Shown here: one piece after another, positions 46,151 to 55,600 of the stretch
How the letters are laid out: the number at the start of each line of letters is the position of its first letter
How positions within the stretch are numbered: position 1 is the first letter of the stretch
Assembly (NCBI GenBank): GCA_029582265.1
Contig: CM055820.1
Coordinates: forward strand, 17,194,485 to 17,258,484
Direction of reading: 5' to 3'
DNA: 64,000 nt
DNA from: Zoroaster sp. YZ-2022
Lineage: Eukaryota > Echinodermata > Asteroidea > Forcipulatida > Zoroasteridae
Made by a program: the position numbers and the translations under genes
The notes under the pieces: model-generated
Seen by the model: the letters and a program-made list of their open reading frames with translations, nothing else
Databases searched by the model: none
What the model was told of the DNA's origin: nothing

Positions 46151-46291
46151 GTTCAGGGAGAACCATAAAGTTAAAACTTATCTTATCTATAAAGCAGCTG
46201 CATAGTTTTTTTTAATGATTTAAAAAAAAAAAAAATACATGTATTTAATTTATGAAAACCATTTCCTTTAGGCTTTGTGGTTTTACTTCAA

Positions 46292-46533
46292 CCCTAACCA
46301 TGCCATATCCTCCAAAAGGCATTTTTTGGGGGAAAATTCAGCACTATTGGAAACTGGTACTTCCCCTCTTCAAATGGAGCAAAATTACTACTTGGCAAGA
46401 CGTACAGGCCATAAGTGCTGAATATGAAAGATCAACGAAAATGCATGGTGCATTTTGAAGATAAGGGCATGTTTCCAAAAGTGCACTAGAGGATTCAGGA
46501 AGGTTCCTAGCCAGAATACCTAGGGGGTTAGGG
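46292..46533. mobile_element. TTAA-type MITE, family 2
   Basis: Starts CCCTAACCATGCC, ends GGGGGTTAGGG before TTAA (46534-46537); left flank TTCAA, so the left TTAA has decayed. Confidence 0.82.
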
Positions 46534-46539
46534 TTAATA

Positions 46540-47179
46540 GTGAACAATTTTTGGTATGTAAAATTTAAGCAGGTTTTTACCAGAATGTAGTATAAGCAAA
46601 TAGTTATTTCTTGTAATTAGTCTCTGTACTTTGTCTCTGTACTTTGAGTGTTATCAACATTTCCTCAAAACAAGCTCATAAGTGTCAAATGTGCAATCTT
46701 CACCAATATAATTCCACGTTTTGCAATGCAATACACAAAATTATGAACACAAATAACGTGTGTTCTTTTTCTTGAATTATTATTTATTGTGTATGCAGTG
46801 AGCAAAATGCATGCTCAACCGTGACATACAGGGTTAAATAACATGAAGCATTTGTACACATGTAGCAGTTTTAGTTTTCAGTTTACATTTATTTCCATAC
46901 TGTCACAAAGAAAGTGATATAATAAACAGAGTAGTCTAAATTTTTAGGCTTAAACAATCAAAGAATAGAAAACAGTATGGAGGCCGATTTGATAAGCCAA
47001 GGCTTGTAGAAAATCGGCCTATGCAAAGACAAAGAGACAAACAGAGAACGTACAAATTATGAGCAAAATATTTTACAATACAACAAAAACGCTTAATTAA
47101 CTATAATGAGATGCAAAGCAGCTAATGGAAAGAAAGCTATGTTACATACTGGGAGATGATGACTCTTTTGAAGGAGGCT
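46540..47179. other. Probable 3' region of the CR1-like element
   Basis: AT-rich, without an ORF; on the minus strand it follows the reverse transcriptase end. No clear 3' repeat unit was found. Confidence 0.35.
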
Positions 47180-49027
47180 TTAAAACGGTCCACTTTTTAT
47201 TTCTTCGTCAATGGCATTCCATAAGCGAGGACCATAGAAACGAAGGGTGTTCATGGAATAGGTAGTGCGGGTGTAAGGAACCAGGAGATTATGACAAGAT
47301 CTGGTTGAGTAGGAATGCAAGTCTTGGACAGAAGAAAAATAACAAGAGAAGGTACTAGGAAGAAGATTTCTGGAATACTTGTACATAAATATCCCAGTGT
47401 GAAGTTTGTTTATGTCAGAAAGTGTGAGGGTGTTGAGCTGTGCAAAAAGTTGTGCAGTGTGTGCACGAAGATGTGAAGAAGTACAAACGCGGATAGCTCG
47501 TTTTTGAGTGACAATGAGGGAGTGCAGTGTGTTATTGCTTGACCGACCCCAAGCAATATTACAGTAGTTTAAGTAGGGCAGAATAAGAGTATTATAGAGT
47601 AAGACCATAGAAAAGGGTGGGAGAAAAGGACGCAGTTTAGACATAACACCGGTATTACAAGAAATGATTTTTGTGAGAGGAAATGTGATCAGACCAGGAA
47701 AGTTTGTGATCAATAATGACACCAAGAAACTTTGTGGAGTAGACCCTGGTGATAGGAATGTTGTCTATGGTGGAAGGTCAAGATTGATGGAGAGATAAGA
47801 CTTGGAGAAGAGAATAAAGCTGGTTTTGGAATGGTTTAAAGACAGTTTATTTGCCTTTAACCACATAGAGACTCAAGCAAATTCAGAGTGTGGAGCAGAG
47901 TTAGGACTGGAATGGAAAATAGTTGTGTCATCAGCAAATAGTGTGAATAACAGTAAGGAAGAAGAAAGATACAAATCGTTGATGTAGAGAAGAAATAAGA
48001 AGGCCAAGAATGGAGCCTTGGGGCACACCATGAGAAATATTAAGATGGCAAGAGTCGCATTTATTAAACGTAGTAAATTGTTGCCTGTTAAGATAATCAG
48101 CGAACCATTGAAGAGCGACTCCTCTGACCCCATAGTGCTCCAGCTTGGAAAGAATAGTATGGTCGATTGTATCGAAGGCTTTAGAGAGATCAATGAATAC
48201 GCCAATAGCAAAGAGTTTGTTACCAAGGGCAGTAGTAACTTTGTCAATGAACTCGATTAGAGCCATATCAGTGGAATGTTTACTGCAAAAGCCATATTGC
48301 TGATCACATAGAAGATGAAATTTAGAGATAAAAGTGTAAAGACGATTATAAACAAGTCTCTCTAGAAGTTTAGAAAAACAAGGAAGAATGGAAATAGGTC
48401 TATAGTTGCCGACTTCTTTATTGTCCCCACTTTTAAAGATAGGAACGACTTTAGCGACTTTAAGATTCAGAGGAACAGATCCAGAGAGAAAGGAAAGATT
48501 GAAGATGTAAGCAAGAGGCTTAGCAATAGAAGAACTAATGCCATCGAAGCCGGGACTGGTATTAGTCTTCAGTGTATCGCAGACACGTATTATTTCTGCT
48601 GCATTAGTTGAAGTGAGAAAGAAAGAGAAAGCATTTGAATTGTGCAAGTAGTTCGAAAAGTGAGCGTGGGTGATTTTAGTAGCCAATGAGGGACCAATGT
48701 TAGTAAAGAAAGAATTGAAGGAATTGGCAATATCAGCAGGATTGGAAAACAGACGCTCACCATCAGTGAACTCGTCAGGAAAAGACGTCTGCTTCTTTTT
48801 CTTACCTAGGATACCATTGATTTCCTGCCATAATTGCTTAAGACTCGATTTACGGAGATCCAATCTGTTGGCGTAATAATCTTGTTTCGCTTTCCGAACA
48901 GTAGCGGTAAGGCGATTACGGAAAGTTTTATAATTATGCTCATTAACCTCGTTAGGATTACGTAGGAAACGCCTGTAAAGCCTGTTTTTATAACGACAAG
49001 AATCAATAATAGATTGGTAAAGCACTG
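47180..49027 (-). pseudogene. CR1-like non-LTR reverse transcriptase, broken and 5' truncated
   Basis: Minus-strand fragments read NPADIANSFNSFFTNIGPSL, TSPGFDGISSSIAKPL, KVVPIFKSGDNKEVGNYRPI, QQYGFCSKHSTDMALIEF, VFIDLSKAFDTIDH and GVPQGSILG. In a second frame they continue LFLLYINDLYLSS and FADDTTIFHSS, then in a third RAIRVCTSSHLRAHTAQLFA and RFYGPRLWNAIDEEIK. The order and the C-terminal YSTR...WN signature fit the CR1/L2 group of LINEs. At least two frameshifts (near 48010 and 47720) disable it. The endonuclease domain is absent, and the 5' end stops abruptly against the Penelope-like tail at about 49027. Confidence 0.88.
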
Positions 49028-49028
49028 G

Positions 49029-49130
49029 TACACCCGTCGTATCAGAGAGGCTATCGAGATTCATAAACATGACACTGTCCCCCAGGACATCGGCTTTTTC
49101 ATCAGCAACATTTGGCATTCAATCCTACCA
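49029..49130 (+). pseudogene. Penelope-like element C-terminus, second copy
   Basis: Reads [20 protein letters not shown], then GFFISNIWHSIL, very like the minus-strand copy near 27150. The left part is cut off by the CR1-like element at about 49027. Confidence 0.75.
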
Positions 49131-49382
49131 ACACCCACATCCCACTGTCAACTGACACGCCTCAGCGAGCAGGCAACTCACACACAGCAGGAAACACACA
49201 CAACAAGAACAATGCCACGGTGGCAATCAATCACAACACTTCACACAACAGTAGCACCAATCGGAACACTTCCCATTCTACACATAATCCCAGCAAATAC
49301 TACTTAAGGAGTTGCATCGGCAAACCTCTTCATTCTCCTGACGAAGATTTGAGCAGGCTAATCGAAACGTTGAGAATAACCC

Positions 49383-49612
49383 GTGAAGTCCCCATGGTTC
49401 TCCCTGAACCATATTTCTCACTTAGCGACAGTAGAGAAAAACGAGTTGCCCGAAATTGGTTCTCCCTTGAACCTTTCTCACTTAACGAAGGTTGCGATAC
49501 GGTTCTTTTCAGAACCTGTACCTCAGCTTCACGTTAGTTGAGATAAACACATGGTGTTACCGCAAACCGAAACGATATTCCACCATGCAAAGCCTCAAAA
49601 CTTATATAATAG
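49383..49612 (+). repeat. 3' module following the Penelope-like tail
   Basis: Contains CCCCATGGTTCTCCCTGAAC, repeated GGTTCTCCCTTGAACC-like words, CATGGTGTTACCGCAAACCG and CCACCATGCAAAGCCTC. An inverted copy lies at 45893-46150. Confidence 0.85.
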
Positions 49613-50244
49613 GATCCTTCTATTTTCTGAAAGGGAGGATGTTTTTAGAAGGGAAATAAAGTCTGAAAACCATCATAAAAGTGGATTTTAAAGATAGTTT
49701 TCGTTTTCTGTACCCCGAAAAATCGATAGAATAAATTTTTAACTAGTTAGTGGCTGCAAAAAAATTTCCCCAAAAACCTTTAAAAGTAGCGGTTGGAGAC
49801 GACATTCTTTGCGCCTCCCAGTGCCTAATGTACCAAATATAGGTTTTTTAAAGCAAAATATAGATTATTATAGGTTATTTCCCGTGATTATCAGTGTTAA
49901 GTAACAAGTTTTTGGTAAATTGCCTACCTTCCGAGTACTTTTTGCAACAAAGTTACCCCATACCTTGTCCAGCGGAAAATCTAAGAGCGGTACACATGTT
50001 ACAGTTTGGCTACTGTTTTGGCATCATCTCTTTATACTTGGGAAGTAATTTTTCTTCAAAGCCATGAGGATTTTATGAGGAAGTTGAAAATATGTTGCAG
50101 GAGATTAAAAATAGTTTTTTTGGGGGGAAATAAAGGTTCCCATTTTGAAATATCGGGTTTTTATAGGTTTCGCTGGGAGGCCTGTGTATGTGCTGTTAAT
50201 TAAAAACAAAAAAAACACACATTTTACTATAAAACTGTAAAATG
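49613..50244. other. Featureless intergenic stretch
   Basis: AT-rich, no supported gene or repeat between the Penelope-linked module and SINE-B. Confidence 0.5.
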
Positions 50245-50317
50245 TATTTCAATTGTTTATTTCCCGACGCAAGAATTTCACCAACCTATATATATATATA
50301 TATATATATCGCAGAAC

Positions 50318-50560
50318 CCGCTGCTATATAGGATTCTAGCCAGCCAATCGCCATCGGGCAAGCTCGGTGGTCGAGAGGTTAAGACGTCTGCACTAGTAAG
50401 CAGGAGGTCGTGGGTTCGAATCCCGCCCGAGTCCCGCCTGTGTAGTTTTTCACAGAGACTCGGAAAGCACTGAGTATACAGTGCTATACACACGTCGGTG
50501 TTAGGGCAAAATTAAATCAATTGTTTATTTCCCGACGCAAGAATTTCACCAACCTATATA
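50318..50560 (+). repeat. SINE-B, full-length
   Basis: Starts GAACCCGCTGCTATATAGGA, B box GGTTCGAATCCC, tail CAAGAATTTCACCAACCTAT. A second fragment of the same tail plus (TA)n precedes it at 50245-50310. Confidence 0.9.
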
Positions 50561-50801
50561 AAAATGTATTTGGTCGATTTTTCTGTGGTTGATTTTTTTT
50601 AAACACAAAATGTTCTGTTTCATCATTTATACGAGGGTTAGGACTGCTGGTTTGGGTCTGCTGGGCCCCATGGTATTTTTTTTTGTTTTTTTGCGGCATG
50701 TCTCTTCTCAAAAATATTGTCCCTCAGTAAATGCAGCTGAAAAGATCTGGTGAAAACGTCAATGTCTCATCAGGTTTTTGTGCTTCCACTTTTGAGTATA
50801 T

Positions 50802-51145
50802 AATAATAATAATAATGTGTGGACTTATATAGCGCACGTATCCACCAACTGAGTGGTGCTCAAGGCGCATTATATTATTACCCCTGCTCATAAGGCTCAT
50901 AAATCATTCCTGAAACCATCTCAGCTCCCTGGGGAGTATACAGCTCAATTGCTGCCATTACAGCGCATATAGGGCTAATCAACCAACTCTGCCCTCACAG
51001 GTACCCATTTAACCCCTGGGTGGAGAGAAGCAATTATGGTTAAGTGTCTTGCTCAAGGACACAAGTGTCACGGCCGGGATTCGAACCCACATTCTGCTGC
51101 TAACACCAGAACTTGAGTCCGGTAAGCTAGACCGCTCGGCCAAGA
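50802..51145 (-). repeat. SINE-A, full-length
   Basis: Nearly identical to 8341-8712 over the body and tRNA-like head; the first bases of the head are replaced. Confidence 0.9.
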
Positions 51146-51240
51146 AGGCGGAGGGATAATTAATCAAAATGGCTGTATGCCAGTACGGGAAATAACACTT
51201 TTTAGGAGGTGGTTCTTTCTGGATGTGAATATCTCAAAAA

Positions 51241-51459
51241 TTAAAAGGACAATATCGTCACGATCAACAGGGCATGGAAACAGAGTGTTAGTTTTAGGAT
51301 TAACTCAGTGACTGAAAATAATACCCCACATGATAAGGTCGTATTACCGTTGCTGCTGCATAAATGAGCCAGTAATTTTCAGTCACCGTGTTCGTAGGAC
51401 ACCATTTCTATGCCCTGCTGAAAGTCGGCTTTGATCACGACAATATTGTCCCTTCAAGC
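51241..51459. mobile_element. Fold-back MITE family 3
   Basis: TTAAAAGGACAATATCGTCA to GACAATATTGTCCCTTCAA, both arms complete. In the MFSD3-MRPL2 intergenic region. Confidence 0.85.
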
Positions 51460-51726
51460 TAAAAGAACCACTCTTTCTCTTAACACCTAGTCTTGGTTCA
51501 AGACTGTGTTACTGTTTTTGATACACGATTAATCACTGCAAGAGGGCACTATCTCCAGATAAATTGCTATCACACACGAAGCGTCTTCTTAACAAACTCT
51601 TGGCATGAAAAAAGAACTCTCTCATCATGGCTGAAAAAGATTTGGCCCTCTTATTTGAACGTAACATTTTCAAGTGGAATGTCTTTCATTGACAATTGAG
51701 CACAACCGTTTCTTTTCGATGCAAAC

Positions 51727-51732
51727 TTTATT
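51727..51732 (-). terminator. Possible MRPL2 polyadenylation signal
   Basis: AATAAA on the minus strand about 740 bases after the MRPL2 stop; another lies at 51891-51896. Either could serve. A 140-bp hAT MITE (51991-52130) would then sit in the 3' untranslated region. Confidence 0.3.
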
Positions 51733-51990
51733 CAGAAAAAGATCACATTCCATAAACACTTTACAGAAAAGTATACATGCAAATTGGGGTTTATGTAGCC
51801 AAGTCTCCATCCACAAAAGGAAAATATGTTGTGTGATCTCAAGTGGCCAAGAGTATTATTAGGATATGCATTTGTGATCCGAAATTGTAATTTATTTTCC
51901 CCCCTGTTTTCTGAATAAACACAGAATTGAGTTGAAACTTTTGCAGATATGTATTTCCTGATCCTCCTGAAGAATGAATGAACATAATGA

Positions 51991-52130
51991 CAGGGGTAGA
52001 TCCAGGGTCAAAGAAAAGGGGGCACACAGGAATGAAGAGGGGCGCTCAAGACCCCAACATTTGGAAATAGTAAATTTTCCAAAAGGGTGGGGGAACAGCC
52101 CCCTTTGACCACCCCCTGAATCCACCACTG
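51991..52130. mobile_element. 140-bp hAT MITE
   Basis: Ends CAGGGGTAGATCCAGGG and CCCCCTGAATCCACCACTG are imperfect inverted repeats; CATAATGA is duplicated at 51983-51990 and 52131-52138. Downstream of the MRPL2 stop. Confidence 0.9.
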
Positions 52131-52472
52131 CATAATGAACTTTTATATGATGATCTTTGCAGTGAAGTCCATTATGTGAACATTTGATTAACTTCCGCAG
52201 CCTTGCTCCTCAAATAGGCAATGTAACAACAAAATATATCCTTCATTTCCCTGAAGATAAAACGACAGAAAAGAAGAAACGTGGAAGGTAGAGACTGAGA
52301 GTATCAACCAGCAGAGCTCTAGGCAGCATTACTGGGAGGGGGGGCTTATCAATCAGGGGATGGGGGAGCAGGGAACTCCTGAGGAAGGGAGAACTCCTAC
52401 AAAAAGGGAGTCGCAGGGAAGTATTTCACTTGTGTAGACTCTGTGGTTCAGTTGTTTATCCGACTCCAGTTT

Positions 52473-52624
52473 CTACACAGCAATGTGTGTGCCTTTCTTG
52501 TCGGGACTCCGGTACACTTTCAGTGGCGGTGGGGGATGGATCTTTCGGCCGGCCCATCCACCCTTTCTCTGCCATAGGCCACTAGCCGGCCGCCAACCTA
52601 GCCATCGATTTCTCCCAGCTTTGC
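52473..52624 (-). CDS. MRPL2: MRPL2 exon 4 (terminal)
   Basis: 152 nt after TATGTAG, ending in TAG. Encodes [40 protein letters not shown] and a short tail. The bacterial HPHGGG element is replaced here, as in animal mitochondrial L2. Confidence 0.94.
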
Positions 52625-55600
52625 CTACATAGGAGGGGAAACCAAGAAGGAAGGGGAAAACAAGAAGGAAATGTCAATTTTGTGACATGAGGGGAAGTTG
52701 TATCTCTGAAGGCAGCACGCTATAGATAGTATTACACCTGAAGCGCCCTCTATTGGTATGTTCTATTTTGTGGCAGGCACAAATCATGCATGTCTATGTG
52801 TACAATTTGTACCCATTGTACGTTGGTATCTTTGTAACATGATACAGCTGAAATTAACAATGAACTAGATTTTTTTAAAATTATTAATGGCCTTAGTTAT
52901 TATATAAACTTTAATAATTTATTTCAGACATCTCATCAAAATAATAATAATAATAATAAAACATTTATAGAGTGCCATTTATCTAGTTTCCTATTCCGAG
53001 GTACTTTACATGTTTCCCCTGGTCATTGGGCCAATATCATTCCTGTAATCTTTCTCAGCTCCCTGGGGAGTATACAGCCCTGAGCTAACGTAGCGCATTG
53101 GAAGCTTTTTCAAGCACAATATCAACCTCTACCCTCACAGGTACCCATTTATACTCCTGGGTGAAGAGGAGCACTGTACAGTGAAGTGTCTTGCTCAAGC
53201 ACACAAGGACCGTGGTTGCAGCCAGGATTCGTACCCACATTCTGACGACTCGGCCATCAGAACATATGTCCGATGCACTAAACTGCTCGGCCGTGGCACC
53301 CCGACATGAATATTATACAGTGCCTGACTGACATCAATAAAGCTTTTTGACAGAGGACGCTCTTTTTGCGTCACATCACCTTAAAAGTCTTTTACTTGAA
53401 TGAAACTAAACGATGTACACACACATACACACACACACACACACACACAATCCCGCACGGGGCGTTGTGGGGACAAAATACAAAGGATTTTGGGGATTAA
53501 AAACGTTGTGGGGACACACAAAATGTCCCCACAGCTAAGTAATTCCGGATCCCTCTTTTGTTCTCTGTCCCCATAACGCGGCCAGTGCTTGAACACACAC
53601 ACACACGTGTGTAAACGCCTGCAATCGGGGACATCCTTTGTCAAATTTCTTTGTGCAAAAAAGCGGGGACATATTGTTCTCCATTGTGATAGCAACCGGG
53701 GACTATTGTCCCTTTTGTTATATGTCCCCGGTTTGAATGCGCTCACACACGCACGCACACACACACACACACACACAGCACTACTCACCAATAGGCTTCT
53801 TATTGTGTTCTTCATTGGAGACTCGGCCCACCGTTGCCATACACTTCTCGCCGACACTAATCTGCTGTTTAGACGGCAGCTGGAGAATCACCTGGCCTCC
53901 CGTCTTGCGTATCACCTGGGCGCTCGTACCAGCTGCTCGTACATAGCACCCTCCCGCGCCTTCGTAGATCTCAACGTTGTGGACCAAGCAGCCAATGGGG
54001 AGGGCACCTAGCGGGTATGCGTCTCCTTCATTTGCAGCAACTGCATAAAAATAACGAATTATTCATGGTTACTCTTTTAAAAAAAATCATCATGGCCAGA
54101 GGTCGAAATAAGGAACATTAAACTTGCTTAACCCTAACCTTCCCAAATCCTCCAAAATCCTCTTTGCCAAAGTGAAGGATTTTGAAGGATTGAGGTTACA
54201 TGCTACATGCTCTTTGCTAAAGTGGAGGATTGAGGTTATTAGGCATACTTGCCTTTCCATGGTACATGTACATCCATGTTTGTTGTAGTGATTGCAAGGT
54301 CAGTGCTTGGGGTCTGTGGACACTGTTTATTGCTCCATGCATGCAAGGAGGGTCCCTGGCCATGTACATGTATATCACAGATTAGAAACACACGTGTGCA
54401 TACATGTCATGTGCTTGCTTTACTAATGAAGGATTTTGGAGGATTCAGGTTATGTGTAAGCAAATGGGCCTAGGGAGTTAGGAAGGATTCAGGTTATGTG
54501 TAAGCAAATGGGCCTAGGGAGTTAGGGTTAAACATTGTAAATTAATCACACAAACTAAAAACTAATAGCAATTTCTTTCAAAAGGTGGGAACATTGGATC
54601 TAGTTATTATCCACCTGTGGGTGTTTTTTTCAAATGATAGAAATGTCTTGTTTTCTTTCATTTATTAGAAAACAATTTCAAAGGAGGGTCAATATTAAAA
54701 AGGGTATTTTTTGTAATTTATTAAAACCCTGACCCCACTAGGTATTCTGGCTAGGAACCTTCCTTAACCCTAACCCCCCATAGGTATTCTGGCTAGGAAC
54801 CTTCCTGAACCCTAACCCCCTATAGGTATTCTGGCTAGGAACCTTCCTGAACCCTAACCCCTATAGGTATTCTGGCTAGGAGCCTTCCTTAACCCTAACC
54901 CCTATAGGTATTCTGGCTAGGAACTATCCTGAATCCTCCAAAATTCTCCAGTGCACTTTCGGAAACATGCCCTAATCTTCAAAATGCACCATGCATTTTC
55001 GTTGATCTTTCATATTCAGCACTTATGGCCTGTACTTCTTGCCAGGTAGTAATTTTGCCCCATTTGAACAGGTGAAAGTACCAGTTTCCAACAGTGTCGA
55101 ATTTTTCCAGAAAGAGTGCCCCTTGGAGGATTTTGGCGGATATGGGGTGGTTAGGGTTAATGTTCTCAAAGAGACATTGTTCTCAGTGGCCTTGTTCTCA
55201 AGAAACATTGGACTCTTAAAAAATGATTAATTTCAAAAAGCCAATTTCCAAAAAGATATAAATAAATAAAATTAAAAAAAATAAACAAGTTTATCAATGC
55301 TTACCTGTCATTCTTCCAATGACGCCTGATGTTTTGATGATGTCACCAGCCTCCATGTTGATCGTTGCGAGGATCCAACGTTTGTGATTACCGCCGGCAA
55401 CCATGGCGATGTTGGCGGTCCGGCACGGGTCATACCTGACCGAGAGCACCTTCTCTTCCATGGGGTCGCCCTTCTCTGGACCGACGCGTGTAAAGTCGAT
55501 CATGCGATAGCGTCGCTTGTGGCCACCGCCACGCCCTGTTACAGTTACTCTGCCTGTAATGTACAGATTATCAAATTAATTAACAAAACATATTATTTAA

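Noticed and set aside
54770..54900. CCCTAA/TTAGGG words suggesting interstitial telomere repeats
   Set aside because: They occur singly at the ends of TTAA-bounded elements or in their duplicated end modules, never as a tandem hexamer array.
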